A stretch of DNA of 64,000 bases from Halorubrum aethiopicum (GCF_001542905.1 NZ_LOAJ01000001.1:310001-374000), one strand, 5' to 3'; positions 43,837-53,566 are shown, numbered from the stretch's first letter. Translations and numbers: made by a program. The notes: generated from the letters alone by a model not told the origin.

Positions 43837-43913
43837 GTCGGCTCACGGCGCGGTAACCCCTCTCGTCGCCAGCCGCCGGTGCGGGTCCGTCACGACCCGC
43901 CACCCTCCAGCCG

Positions 43914-44651
43914 TCACGAACCGCCACTCCCGGTCGACTCGTCGCCCTCGGCGCTCGCGGATCCCCCGTCGCCCTCCGGCCGATCCCCCGCCGCCTTCCC
44001 CGGATGGGCGACGCCGGGACGGTGGTCCTCGGGTCCGTCGTCCGCGGGCGGGCGCTCCTCCTCAACGGGGATCTGGTGGGCGGACTCGCCGAAGCCCGCC
44101 GAGAGGATCCGCGTCATCCCCTCCTCGACGCTCTCGCCGGTGTCCTCGACCCGCTCGGGCTCGACCTCGATGACGAAGCCGGTGGTGATGTTCGGCGCGG
44201 TCGGCATGAAGAGGACGATCTTCCCGTCGCGGGTCTTCTTGCCCGTCCGGAACGCGGTCATCCGGATGCCGGGCCACGTCTCGAGGTACACCGGGTTCTG
44301 AAGCTCGTCGGTGCCGGAGATGGCGGTCTCGGCCGCCAGCTTCGAGGCGTTGTACACCACGCGGAGCGCGGGGATCCGGTTTATCGCGTCGTCGACCTTC
44401 GCCTCCGCGAGCCGGCCGAGCGTCGTCCGCATGAAGTAGCCGACCGCGAGCACGAGCGTCGAGAAGACGGCGACGGCGATGACGACCCGCGAGATCGGCT
44501 CCAGCGGAGCGGGGATCCAGTTCGGCTGGAGCGCGTCGATGAGCGGGATCGACGCGATGTGGAGGTAGATCCACCGGATGACGAGGAGCAGAACGAGGAG
44601 CGGGGCCAACACGATGAGCCCGCTGGCGAAGTCGCGTTTCCACGTGGACAT
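43914..44651 (-). CDS. DUF502 family membrane protein
   Basis: 245 residues. Two membrane helices near the N-terminus (LIVLAPLLVLLLVIRWIYL and VVIAVAVFSTLVLAVGYF), then the conserved DUF502 domain (PALRVVYNASKLAAETAI, TGFVIEVEPERVEDTG) and a disordered acidic tail. Function unknown; DUF502 proteins occur across bacteria, plants and archaea. Convergent with ilvE. Confidence 0.85.
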   Translation of the reverse strand: MSTWKRDFASGLIVLAPLLVLLLVIRWIYLHIASIPLIDALQPNWIPAPLEPISRVVIAVAVFSTLVLAVGYFMRTTLGRLAEAKVDDAINRIPALRVVYNASKLAAETAISGTDELQNPVYLETWPGIRMTAFRTGKKTRDGKIVLFMPTAPNITTGFVIEVEPERVEDTGESVEEGMTRILSAGFGESAHQIPVEEERPPADDGPEDHRPGVAHPGKAAGDRPEGDGGSASAEGDESTGSGGS

Positions 44652-44775
44652 CTATCGTCTCGCTATGCGACGGGGACGCTTAAGAGGGCTTCTCATGTCG
44701 GGCGACCGAGCGGTCCGCGGGCGACCGGAGCGACGCAGTCGTTCGTCCCCGGTCACCGGGCCGACGCTCACCGGC

Positions 44776-45615
44776 TCACGCCCCGGCGACCGCCCGCAAC
44801 GCGAACGTCAGGTTCTCCTTCCGCTCGCGCACGCGCCGGTAGAAGTACGAGAGCCACTTGTTCCCGTAGGGCGCGTACTGGTTCACGTCGACGCCCTGTC
44901 GCGCGAGGTCGCGCTGGGCGTCCTCGCGGACGCCCATCAGCATCTGGATCTCGTAGTCGGTGTCGTGTTCGGCCGCGAGCCGGTTGGCGAGCGAGATCAT
45001 CTCCGGGTCGTGACTGCCGACGGCGACGCCCCGATCCCGACGTTCGAAGAGGAACTCGATGTCGCCGCGGTACGCCTCGTCGACATCGGCCTTGTCCGTG
45101 TACGCGATCGAGTCGGGCTCGTCGTACGCCCCCTTCACGAGCCGGACCACGCCGGGAACGTCGACGAGGCGCTCGAGGTCCTCGCGGGTCCGTTTGAGAT
45201 TCGACTGGACGCACTGGCCGACGCTCCAGGGGTAGTCCGCCGCGATCGACTCGAAGGCGTCGAGGGTGGCGTCCGTGGTGTCGGCGTCCTCCATGTCACA
45301 CCAGACGAACGCGTCGCGCTCGTGGGCGTGTGCGACCAGGTCGCGATACTGCTCCTCGAAGAGGTCGGCGGAGACGTCGAGGCCGATCTGCGAGGGTTTC
45401 ACGGAGATACACGCGTCGAGGTCCGTGGCGGCCAGGTCGTCGAGGAGCCGCCGGTACGCGTCGGCGTCGGCCCGGGCGTCGGCCCGGGCGTCGTAGTGTT
45501 CCCCGAGCAGGTTCAGGATGACGCCGACGCCCTCCTCGTTGCGGGCCCGCGCGTGCTCGAGCGCCTCGGGAACGCTCTCGCCGGCGACGAACCGGCGCGC
45601 GATCGGGGGTATCAT
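44776..45615 (-). CDS. Proline dehydrogenase
   Basis: 279 residues, a monofunctional PRODH barrel. [67 protein letters not shown] and the C-terminal [22 protein letters not shown] (FAD and proline-binding Arg pair) are typical. Oxidises proline to pyrroline-5-carboxylate with FAD. A short Ala-Arg-Ala-Asp repeat (about 45-52) comes from a 12-base tandem repeat. Confidence 0.92.
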   Translation of the reverse strand: MIPPIARRFVAGESVPEALEHARARNEEGVGVILNLLGEHYDARADARADADAYRRLLDDLAATDLDACISVKPSQIGLDVSADLFEEQYRDLVAHAHERDAFVWCDMEDADTTDATLDAFESIAADYPWSVGQCVQSNLKRTREDLERLVDVPGVVRLVKGAYDEPDSIAYTDKADVDEAYRGDIEFLFERRDRGVAVGSHDPEMISLANRLAAEHDTDYEIQMLMGVREDAQRDLARQGVDVNQYAPYGNKWLSYFYRRVRERKENLTFALRAVAGA

Positions 45616-45694
45616 ACCGGGAGGTGGGTTCGCCCCGACTTGAGCGTTGTCACCCGTCGATCCGAGCGGGCGTCGAGGCTCGGCCGCCCGTCCC

Positions 45695-45740
45695 CTCGTC
45701 GGATCCGCGGCCCTCTCGTCGGATCCGCGGTTTATATGAC
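45695..45740 (+). promoter_or_regulatory. carS promoter with a duplicated 16-base upstream block
   Basis: ctcgtcggatccgcgg occurs at 45695-45710 and again at 45715-45730 (period 20); the TATA box tttatatg follows directly at 45731-45738, about 28 bases before the ATG at 45762. The second block occupies the place of the B-recognition element. Confidence 0.6.
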
Positions 45741-45761
45741 CCGGACGGGCGTGGGGCCGGC

Positions 45762-46304
45762 ATGGTCGGTTCCCTCGTCGCGACCGCGTTCTGGGCGATG
45801 GTGCCAGCGTACGTGCCGAACAACGCCGCGGTGCTCGCCGGCGGCGGTCGCCCCATCGACGGCGGCCGCGAGTGGCGGGGCGCGCGGCTGCTCGGCGACG
45901 GGAAGACGTGGCGGGGCACCGCGGTCGGGACGGCCGTCGGCGTGCTCGTCGCGCTCGGGCTCAACGCCGTCGTCGACCCCGCGAGCGCCGCCATCGGCGT
46001 CGACCTCCCGACGTTCGAGCTCCCCGCGGCGGTCGCGCTCGCGTTCGGCGCGATGGCCGGCGACATCGGCGCGTCCTTCCTCAAGCGGCGCTCCGGCCGC
46101 GAGCGCGGGGCGTCGTTCCCCGGACTCGACCAGCTCGACTTCGTCGTCGGCGCGCTCGTGGCCGCCTTCCTCGTCGCGCCCGACTGGGCGACGGCCGTCT
46201 TCACGCTCCCGGTGCTCGCCGTCGTGGCCGTGATGACGCCCGTCCTCCACGTGGCGACGAACGTCGCGGCCTACGCGCTCGGGCTGAAGAACGAGCCCTG
46301 GTGA
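45762..46304 (+). CDS. carS: CDP-archaeol synthase
   Basis: 180 residues, about five membrane helices. Family signatures: [16 protein letters not shown] near the start, [14 protein letters not shown], and the C-terminal [15 protein letters not shown], which includes the catalytic Asp. CarS activates unsaturated archaetidic acid with CTP to make CDP-archaeol, the branch point for polar ether lipids. Leaderless promoter. Confidence 0.92.
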   Translation: MVGSLVATAFWAMVPAYVPNNAAVLAGGGRPIDGGREWRGARLLGDGKTWRGTAVGTAVGVLVALGLNAVVDPASAAIGVDLPTFELPAAVALAFGAMAGDIGASFLKRRSGRERGASFPGLDQLDFVVGALVAAFLVAPDWATAVFTLPVLAVVAVMTPVLHVATNVAAYALGLKNEPW

Positions 46305-46353
46305 GCGGGTCCGGTCGAGGGCGAGCCCCGATCGGAGATGAGCGCTCGCGCGG

Positions 46354-46644
46354 TTACCGACTCCGACCGGAAGCGAGATCGACGATCACCTGGTCGCCGA
46401 CCGCAGTGACCGCGTCACCGGGCAGCCGGATGGTTTCGTCGTCGACGTCGCGTTCACCGTCCGTGTCGCGTTCGGCTGACTCGAGCGCGTCGGGTTCGGG
46501 TACGTTCGGATCGGGATCGACGAGGAGCGTCTCGAAGTCTCCCGATCGCGGGTCGATGGTGAGGTTGTGGACGGTACCGAGCTTCCTGCCGTCTGCGCTG
46601 AGCACCGGCTTCTCGGGGAGGGCGCTCGCGAGGACCGTGGACAT
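46354..46644 (-). CDS. PRC-barrel domain protein
   Basis: 96 residues. The small beta-barrel pattern is LPEKPVLSADGRKLGTVHNL, then DFETLLVDPDP and IRLPGDAVTAVGDQVIVD. PRC-barrel proteins bind RNA or other proteins in archaea (for example with the cell-division protein CdpB family) but the partner cannot be inferred. Convergent with carS. Confidence 0.78.
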   Translation of the reverse strand: MSTVLASALPEKPVLSADGRKLGTVHNLTIDPRSGDFETLLVDPDPNVPEPDALESAERDTDGERDVDDETIRLPGDAVTAVGDQVIVDLASGRSR

Positions 46645-46799
46645 GACACCGGGAGGTGGGCGGGAACGCGACAAAAAAGTACTGGATCGGCTGACGGCGG
46701 CGTTCGTCCGTGACCGATCGATCGGATCCGTCCGGACGGACGGCCGGATCCGGAACCACGGAAAGATACTTATGCTGCCGTGGCATACGTTGTCACGCA

Positions 46800-46979
46800 A
46801 TGTCTAGCGCACCCAGCACGAACGACGACGTGTTCGACGAGTTCCTGTCCGACCGGGGCCACGAGACGGAGATCGTACGCTGGGAGCGATCGTATAACAA
46901 GCTTCAGTGCCCCGAGTGTGGTGCGCTTCACCCGGAGGGCACCGCCAGTTGCTCCGTCTGCGACTGGCGGCCGACCTGA
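46800..46979 (+). CDS. Zinc-finger microprotein with one Cys4 site
   Basis: 59 residues. A short acidic start (NDDVFDEFLSDRGH), then WERSYNKLQCPECGALHPEGTASCSVCDW with two CxxC pairs about 15 apart. Haloarchaea have many such small proteins, several with stress or biofilm phenotypes; this one resembles the HVO_0416-like type. TATA gatacttatg (46765-46774) about 30 bases upstream supports the ATG at 46800 and a leaderless transcript. Confidence 0.8.
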   Translation: MSSAPSTNDDVFDEFLSDRGHETEIVRWERSYNKLQCPECGALHPEGTASCSVCDWRPT

Positions 46980-47067
46980 CGCCGACGGCACCGATCGACC
47001 GGTTAGCGGTTTTCTTTCCGCCGCGTGCGGCGGCAGTATTATATGTAACGATTAGCTAGTGGGGCGT

Positions 47068-47226
47068 ATGCCGACCTGCCAGAACTGCGGTTCGTTCGTC
47101 ACGGCCGACTACGTCAGGGTGTTCACGCCGAACGACGTGGACCGACCCCGCGTCTGTCCGGGCTGTGAGGACCTGGTCCGTGACGGTGCCGACGTGCGAG
47201 AAGCGCGCGCGACTCGAAGCAACTGA
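47068..47226 (+). CDS. Zinc-finger microprotein, second
   Basis: 52 residues: MPTCQNCGSFV at the start and RVCPGCEDLVRDG later make a Cys4 zinc ribbon. The tail is charged and short. TATA gtattatatg (47036-47045) is 27 bases before the ATG, a leaderless arrangement. The gene follows the other microprotein by 88 bases, each with its own promoter. Function unknown; the family (DUF7563-like) is common in haloarchaea. Confidence 0.78.
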   Translation: MPTCQNCGSFVTADYVRVFTPNDVDRPRVCPGCEDLVRDGADVREARATRSN

Positions 47227-47474
47227 CGCCTCCGACCGACTTCATCGACCGATTCCACCGATCGAGTCCTCCGCCGACCCCCGCCGCTCGCTCGGACCCG
47301 CCCTCCGTCCCGCGTCCGCCCGGCACGGTCCCCCGCCGACCGACGGGTCCGCGTCCGTCCGGCACGGTGTTCGCGTTCGTCAGCGACGGCCCCGCGTTCG
47401 TCCGTGACCGGTCCCCGCGTCCGTGCCCGTCGGGGGCGTAGGCGGCCCGAACGCCCCGTCACCGAGCCACGGCG

Positions 47475-47480
47475 TTTAAG
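47475..47480 (+). promoter_or_regulatory. TATA box of the UvrD/Rep helicase gene
   Basis: tttaag centred about 28 bases before the ATG at 47505. The 240 bases before it hold only imperfect direct repeats (cgcgtccgtccggcacggt-like) and no gene. Confidence 0.55.
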
Positions 47481-47504
47481 GAGAGTCGCGATCAGTAGTC
47501 GGTA

Positions 47505-49349
47505 ATGAACGACCCCACCGTAACGCGACTGTTCGGCGGCCCCGGCAGCGGGAAGACCACGGCCCTCCTCGATCGGGTCGAGGAGATCCTCGAGGACGAC
47601 GCGGCCGACGTCCGCGACGTGCTCGTCGTCTCCTACACCCGCGCGGCCGCCGCGGAGATCCGCGAGCGACTCGCCGAGCGACTCGACGTCTCCCCGCGAA
47701 CCCTCCAGGGAAACGTCTGTACGATGCACGCGAAGGCGTACGAACTGCTCGACCTCTCGCGGGGGGACGTGGTCGGCGAGGACGACAAGGAGGGGTTCTG
47801 TGAGGAGTACGGCATCGAATTCGAGGACCAACACGGCGGGGCCGGCCGCCGGACCGCCCGGTCGACGACGATCGGCAACAAGATCATCGCCACCTCCCAG
47901 TGGCTCCAGCGCACCGAGCGCGACGTGGCCGACTGGTACGACGTGCCCTTCCAGTGGAACGTCGAGGAGGTGCGCCTCCCGCCCGAGGAGGACCCCAACG
48001 CCCAACAGGGGAACAAGTACACGCCGACGTGGCCCTCCGACGACGACCGGATCGACATCCCCGAGGCGATCCGCGCGTGGCGGGCGTACAAGGGCGAACA
48101 CGGCCTCGTCGGCTTCGCCGACATGCTCGAGCGCGTCGCCCAGCGCTCGCTCGTGCCCAACGTCGACTACCTCGTCATCGACGAGTTCCAGGACATCACG
48201 ACCCTCCAGTACGGCGTCTTCGAGGAGTGGAAGCCCCACATGGAGAAGGTGCTGATCGCCGGCGACGACGACCAGGTCGTCTACGCGTGGCAGGGGGCGG
48301 ACCCCGACCTCCTCCTGGAGACCGACGTCGACGAGGACGTCATCCTCCCGAACTCCTACCGGCTCCCCTCGGAGATCCTCAACGTCGTCAACGCGGAGAT
48401 CCGCCACATCGACAAGCGGCAGGAGAAGGACCTCCACCCGCGCAAGGAGGGCGGCACCGTCGAGGCGATCGAGTCGCCGTCGATGCTCGAACTCGTCCGG
48501 AACGTCCGGTACACGGTCGAGGACGACGAGGGCAGCGTGATGTGTCTGTTCCGCGCGCGCTACCAGATGTTCGACTTCATCGACGAGTTCATCGACCACG
48601 GGATCCCCTTCACGATGCTGACCGACGGGCGGATGTGGACCGACCGCGTCCAGGACTACGTGAGCGCGATCGAGAAGCTCGACGACGACGAGCCGATCAC
48701 GCTGCTCGAGGCCCGCCGGCTGGCGGACATGCTCCAGGAGTCGGCGTTCGGCACCCACGACCGCGAGGCGTTCTACGACTTCATCGACGACCGCGAGGAG
48801 GCCGCGGACGCGGAGGACATCTCGCTGGTCGAGGTGCCGACCGACGAGGTCCGCGACCGGATCCCGTTCATGCCCGACGCGGCGAGCGCCGACGACATGG
48901 TCCGGAAGGTGACGAGCTTCCAGCGGAAGTCGATGGGCGCGTACTTCGAGGGCGAGTACGCGGGGATGGACCCGACCCGCGTCCGCGTCGGCACCATCCA
49001 CTCCGCGAAGGGGCGCGAGGCCGACCACGTCTTCGTCGCGACCGATCTGACGGAGAAGGTGGTCGAGCAGATGGCTGCCTCCATCGACGACCCCACCGAC
49101 GTCGACGGCGTCGAGGAGTTCACGAAGACCACGAGCCCCGTGCCGGTGCTCACCGACAACGAGCGGCGGGTGTTCTACGTCGGGATGTCCCGCGCCCGCG
49201 AGCGGCTCGTGGTCATGGAGAGCCTCATCGGCGGCGCGCCGACGCTCCCGATCAGCGTGCTGTTGTTCAACGAGCTCCGCGACGAGCCGCCACAGGAGCT
49301 CATCGACGAGGTCCAAGACGAGGTGGCGGTCCCCGAACCCGAGCCGTGA
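47505..49349 (+). CDS. UvrD/Rep-type superfamily 1 DNA helicase
   Basis: 614 residues. Motif I GGPGSGKTTALL (Lys17), Ia VSYTRAAAAEIRERL, II DYLVIDEFQDITTLQ, III AGDDDQVVYAWQGA, IV region NSYRLPSEILN, V TIHSAKGREADHVFV, VI FYVGMSRARERLVV. Shorter than full UvrD, lacking a large 1B insertion. Likely a 3'-5' helicase in repair or replication restart. Its stop overlaps the GTG of a damaged M24 gene. Confidence 0.92.
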   Translation: MNDPTVTRLFGGPGSGKTTALLDRVEEILEDDAADVRDVLVVSYTRAAAAEIRERLAERLDVSPRTLQGNVCTMHAKAYELLDLSRGDVVGEDDKEGFCEEYGIEFEDQHGGAGRRTARSTTIGNKIIATSQWLQRTERDVADWYDVPFQWNVEEVRLPPEEDPNAQQGNKYTPTWPSDDDRIDIPEAIRAWRAYKGEHGLVGFADMLERVAQRSLVPNVDYLVIDEFQDITTLQYGVFEEWKPHMEKVLIAGDDDQVVYAWQGADPDLLLETDVDEDVILPNSYRLPSEILNVVNAEIRHIDKRQEKDLHPRKEGGTVEAIESPSMLELVRNVRYTVEDDEGSVMCLFRARYQMFDFIDEFIDHGIPFTMLTDGRMWTDRVQDYVSAIEKLDDDEPITLLEARRLADMLQESAFGTHDREAFYDFIDDREEAADAEDISLVEVPTDEVRDRIPFMPDAASADDMVRKVTSFQRKSMGAYFEGEYAGMDPTRVRVGTIHSAKGREADHVFVATDLTEKVVEQMAASIDDPTDVDGVEEFTKTTSPVPVLTDNERRVFYVGMSRARERLVVMESLIGGAPTLPISVLLFNELRDEPPQELIDEVQDEVAVPEPEP

Positions 49350-50832
49350 GCGGCGGGAACTCGGATCGCCGCCCGCTCCGAACCGACCTCTCCCCGGTCG
49401 TCGAGGCGGTCGGGACGGCTGACGCGGCCGGGTTCGTCGCGGTCGGCGACGGCGACGACGGCGACCTCCGGTACCTGACTCGGGTTTCCGAGTCGGACCG
49501 GACGTACGGCGTCGTCGTGACTCCCGGGTCCGCGTCGTCGCCGCCGCGGGCCGTCCTCCTCGCACACGCCGAGGTCGCGATCCGGGCCGAACGGGCGTTC
49601 GTCGACGCCGCCCGGGTCGACGCGACGGACGGGGAGCGACGAGCCGACGGGCAAACGAGCGACGGCGCGGCGCGGAACGACCCCGCCGCCTTCCACGACG
49701 GGGTCGTCCGCGCGGTGCGGACCGAACGCGACGACGACCCGCTCGGGGTCCGCGCCGCGGCGGTCCTCGACGAGGGGAGAGGGAACGATCGCGGCGACGG
49801 CGACGATGACGAGGGGGGCCGCAGCGACGACGACGAGGACGATCGCGACGACGATGAAGACGGTCGCGACGACGACGGGGTCGCCGACCGCCCCGTCCTC
49901 GTCCCGCGCTCAGTCCCCCACGACGCCGCGGTCTACCTCGAGCGAGCGGGCTACGAACCCGCGTCGACGCCGGTCGTGGCCGACTCGCGGGCGGTCAAGA
50001 GCCCGGCCGAAGTGGAGCGTCTCCGGCGGGTACAGCGCGCCGCGGCCGCCGGAATGGCGCGCGCGGAGACGGTGCTCGCCCGGAGCGAGCCGGCCGGCGA
50101 GTCGGCGGAGCCGAACGGGTCGGAGGCCCCGGACGGCGCGCGCCCCGCCCTTCGCTGGGACGGGGACCCGCTCACGACCGAGCGGCTCCGGCGGGCGGTG
50201 AACGCGGCGCTCGCCCAACGGGGCGTCGGCGACGCCGGAAACACCGCCGTCGCCGCGGGCCGGGCCGCCGCGGACCGGCACGGGGGGCCGGGTCCGTCAC
50301 CGCTCCCGACGCCCTCGACCGCGACGCCCCGATCCGGGCGGGCGAGACGGTCGTCGTCGACCTCGCACCCCGCGGGCCGGACGGCTACCGCGGCGCGCTC
50401 TCGCGGACCTTCGTCGTCGACGGCGACGGGGGCTGGGAGCGCCGGGCGTACGTCGCGGTGGAGGCGGCCCGCGAGGCCGCGCTCGCGGAGGTGGAGCCGG
50501 GAGCCCCCGCGGCGACCGTCCACGGGGAGGCCGCCGCCGAGCTCGCCGCGTACGGCTTCGACCCGAACGCGTCGCCGGGCGAGCCCGGATACACCCACGA
50601 CACCGGCCGCGGGGTCGGGCTGTCCCGGCGGGAGCCGCCGGCGCTGCCGGGGGGAACGGCCCTCCGCTCGGGGCACGTGATCGCGGTCGAACCCGGCGTG
50701 TACGACCCCGCGACCGGCGGCGTCCGCCTCGGCGACCTCCTCGTCGTCCGCGAGGAGGGATACGAGCTCCTCGCCGCGTATCCGTTCGGAACGACCCCCG
50801 AGGAGCGGGAGGACCTCGACGCGCACGGATAG
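49346..50832 (+). pseudogene. M24-fold (Xaa-Pro peptidase-like) protein, frameshifted, catalytic residues lost
   Basis: Starts at a GTG overlapping the preceding stop (GTGA). The N-terminal domain and the start of the pita-bread domain (VVADSRAVKSPAEVERLRRVQRA) are in one frame to about 50285; the rest (VVVDLAPRGPDGYRGALSRTF to the stop at 50832) is in the next frame. Restoring one G in the run at 50282-50287 rejoins both parts. Against the usual metal ligands Asp-Asp-His-Glu-Glu, only the first Asp and AVEPGVY Glu remain; GRGVGLSRREPP lacks the His and GVRLGD the last Glu. A low-complexity Asp-rich insert spans about 49790-49890. Either a sequencing slip or a true pseudogene of a non-catalytic relative. 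Confidence 0.72.
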
Positions 50833-50916
50833 CGGCCGATCGATGGCTTCGATGGCTACGACGGTCGTTTGAGCCACCGGGGGACCTTTTGAAACCCCGT
50901 TCGATCGCCGAAACAC

Positions 50917-51963
50917 ATGCCGACGCAGCCCTCCACGGCCGACGAGGCCGGATCGATCCGACGCATCGCGAGAAAACTGCTCCCCGCGGCGGGCACGGTC
51001 CTCGTGGCCACGCTCGCGGTCGTCGGGATCGCGCTGGCCGGAAGCGCGCTCGTCGGGACGGCCGCCGCGGACGGCACGGCCGAACTCGACGCCTCGATCG
51101 TCACGGTGACCGAGGGCGACACCGCCGCCGTCGAGGTCGAGACCGACGGCGTCGACGAGGTCGAGGTCGCGATCGGCGACGAGTCGACGAGCGGGTACGA
51201 ACTCCGCGCGACCGTGACGCCCGACGACGACGACGGGACCACGAGGCTCGTCTTCGACCACGCCGAGACGGGCGGAGGTGGAACGCCTCTGACCGCCGAG
51301 GGCGACGCCGCGGTGTCGATCGAGAGCGAGACCGACCTCGACGAGCCGATCGCGCCCGGCTCCTACGACGTGTCGGTGTCCGTCGACGGCGACGAACCCG
51401 CGGACATCGGGAACCTGATGGTCGAGCCCGAGTCGACGGGGGACGGAGCCGGAGACGACGAGGACGGCTCGCCCGATGAGGGCGACGGGTCGGATGACTC
51501 CGCCGAGACGACGGTCACCGAATCGGACGTCGAGGCGGCCGACGTGGTCGTCGAGCCGGCCGAGACGGACGTGACCGTCCCGGTCGACCTCGCGGACGGC
51601 GAGACCGTGACGCTCCGGATCCGGTCGGCCGCGGACGCGAGCCCCGCCTACATCAAGACCGAGGAGGCGACGGTCGAGGACGGCGAGGCGACCGCGAGGT
51701 TCGATCTCAGTGAGACGAGCCACGGCGACCGCGCGACGCTGACGGTCCGTGGCAACGACGGACTCGACGGCGAGAGCGAGCACGAGGTCCTCGTCGTCGA
51801 CGAGTCGATCGGCGTCGAGGAGGCGGACGGCGGGAGCGGGGACGACTCGACGGACGGGAGCGCCTCCGACGACGGAACCACTACCAGCGTTCCGGGCTTC
51901 GGGGTCGTCGCGGCCGCGCTCGCGCTCCTCGGGGGCGCGCTCGTCGCGCGCCGGCGAGCGTAA
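50917..51963 (+). CDS. Secreted surface protein with PGF-CTERM-like anchor
   Basis: 348 residues. A signal segment (about 22-50, LPAAGTVLVATLAVVGIALAG), two beta-sandwich-like parts (TAELDASIVTVTEGDTAAVEV; VVVEPAETDVTVPVDLADGE) joined by an acidic linker (DGAGDDEDGSPDEGDGSDD), then SVPGFGVVAAALALLGGALV with RRR at the end. Pro-Gly-Phe before a helix and basic tail is the archaeosortase A sorting signal, so the protein is probably lipidated on the cell surface. Similar to BGTF-type surface proteins. Confidence 0.83.
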   Translation: MPTQPSTADEAGSIRRIARKLLPAAGTVLVATLAVVGIALAGSALVGTAAADGTAELDASIVTVTEGDTAAVEVETDGVDEVEVAIGDESTSGYELRATVTPDDDDGTTRLVFDHAETGGGGTPLTAEGDAAVSIESETDLDEPIAPGSYDVSVSVDGDEPADIGNLMVEPESTGDGAGDDEDGSPDEGDGSDDSAETTVTESDVEAADVVVEPAETDVTVPVDLADGETVTLRIRSAADASPAYIKTEEATVEDGEATARFDLSETSHGDRATLTVRGNDGLDGESEHEVLVVDESIGVEEADGGSGDDSTDGSASDDGTTTSVPGFGVVAAALALLGGALVARRRA

Positions 51964-52029
51964 CCGGACGCGTCGACCGGAACGAGAGACGAGCGGGACG
52001 CGTCGCCGAGGACGGGTTCGCCGAACCGG

Positions 52030-52299
52030 TCACTTCTCTGCGGCGTCGCCGTCGGATCCCGACTCCGCGTCGTCGCCGCGGAGCTGTCGCGGGAGGAGCC
52101 CGCGGAGGAGTCCCCTGAGGATCCGACCGGGGTCGAGGAAGTACTGCGGCAACACGACCATCGCGACGGCGACGACGAGCAGTCCGGCTCCGAGGGCGGT
52201 CTCGCCGGCGAGGATGCGGACGACCGCGTAGTTCGCGAGCGGCAGCGCGAACACGAGCGACGCCGCCAGCCCGATCATGTCGAACAGCCCGAGGCTCAT
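52030..52299 (-). CDS. Small haloarchaeal membrane protein
   Basis: 89 residues, two helices (MIGLAASLVFALPLANYAVV, ALGAGLLVVAVAMVVLPQYF), a basic segment (LRGLLRGLLPRQLRG) and an acidic tail. Family of unknown function common in haloarchaea. Divergent from the aminotransferase gene. Confidence 0.72.
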   Translation of the reverse strand: MSLGLFDMIGLAASLVFALPLANYAVVRILAGETALGAGLLVVAVAMVVLPQYFLDPGRILRGLLRGLLPRQLRGDDAESGSDGDAAEK

Positions 52300-52453
52300 G
52301 TGGCCCCCTATCGCCCCGGCCCGGATAAACGGCTCTGTTGGCGCGTTCCGTCCGAGCGCGCGGTCCGCGGATCCGCCGGGCCGACCGCTCTCACGACGGC
52401 ATCAAAAGTACCATACCGTCTCCCGACCCGGTGTACGGTATCGGGTGACCCCA

Positions 52454-53566
52454 GTGACGAAGAAACGCGAATACCGAGACGACTACCGGAACAAGACGCT
52501 GTACATCCCGGGGCCGACGGAGGTCCGCGACGACGTCGTCGAGGCGATGGCCCAGCCGATGTTCGGTCACCGCATGGACCGGATGACGGATCTCTACACC
52601 ACCATCGTCGAGGACACGAAGGAGTTCCTCGGCACCGACAACGAGGTCGTGATCCTGACCGCCTCCGGCACCGAGTTCTGGGAGGCGTCAACGCTCAACC
52701 TCGTCGACGAGAACATCCTCGTGCCGACCTGCGGGAGCTTCAGCGAGCGCCACGCCAACGTCGCAGAGCGGCTCGGCAAGGACGTCGACCGCCTCGAGTA
52801 CGAGTGGGGCGAGGCGGTCAAGCCGGAGGACGTCCGCGCGCACCTCGAGTCCTCGGAGACGGAGTACGACGTGGTCGCCACCGTCATGAACGAGTCCTCG
52901 ACGGGCGTCCGGAACCCGATCGAGGAGATCGGCGACGTGGTCGCGGAGTACCCGGACACCTACTTCGTCGTCGACGCGGTCTCCGCCTTGGGCGGCGACT
53001 ACGTCGACATCGACGAACACGGCATCGACGTGATCTTCGCGTCGACCCAGAAGGCGTTCGCGATGCCGCCGGGGCTCGCGGTCTGTGTCGTCAGCGACGA
53101 CGCCTACGAGCGCGAGGTCGAGAAGGGCGACTCATCGTGGTACGGCGGCTTCCGCCGGACGATCGACTACTACGACCGCAAGGGCCAGACCCACTCGACG
53201 CCCGCGATTCCGATCATGCTCGCCTACCGCAAGCAGATGAAACACATGCTCGAGGAGGGCCACCGCGCCCGCGACGAGCGACACCGCGAGATGATGGAGT
53301 ACGTCCACGAGTGGGCGAACGAGCACTTCGCGATGTTCCCCGAGGCTGGGTACGAGTCGCAGACGGTCGCCTGTATCGAGAACACGCGGGGGATCGACGT
53401 GGCCGGGACCATCGAGGCGGTGAGCGAGGAGTACGACATGGCCTTCTCGAACGGATACGGCTCGCAACTCGGCGAGGAGACGTTCCGGATCGGGCACATG
53501 GGCGAACACACCGTCGAGAGCGTGCGGGAACTCACCGACGCCATCGAGGACGTCGCGGGACTGTAG
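52454..53566 (+). CDS. Class V aminotransferase (serine/alanine-glyoxylate type)
   Basis: 370 residues. TLYIPGPTEVRDDVVEAM and MFGHRMDRMTDLY open the fold; VVDAVSALGGDYVDI binds PLP and the lysine is in IFASTQKAFAMPPGLA. Similar proteins are alanine-glyoxylate, serine-glyoxylate or serine-pyruvate aminotransferases. Start chosen at the GTG (52454) followed by TKKREYRDD; another GTG lies at 52445. Exact donor and acceptor unknown. Confidence 0.87.
   Translation: MTKKREYRDDYRNKTLYIPGPTEVRDDVVEAMAQPMFGHRMDRMTDLYTTIVEDTKEFLGTDNEVVILTASGTEFWEASTLNLVDENILVPTCGSFSERHANVAERLGKDVDRLEYEWGEAVKPEDVRAHLESSETEYDVVATVMNESSTGVRNPIEEIGDVVAEYPDTYFVVDAVSALGGDYVDIDEHGIDVIFASTQKAFAMPPGLAVCVVSDDAYEREVEKGDSSWYGGFRRTIDYYDRKGQTHSTPAIPIMLAYRKQMKHMLEEGHRARDERHREMMEYVHEWANEHFAMFPEAGYESQTVACIENTRGIDVAGTIEAVSEEYDMAFSNGYGSQLGEETFRIGHMGEHTVESVRELTDAIEDVAGL

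Noticed and set aside
44652-44775. Possible small gene between DUF502 and proline dehydrogenase
   Set aside because: No start with a promoter and no family-like peptide; treated as an ordinary spacer.
47109-49565. 818-residue open frame opposite the UvrD/Rep helicase
   Set aside because: A shadow of the helicase codons (long Val/Leu/Arg/Asp runs); the plus strand has all helicase motifs.
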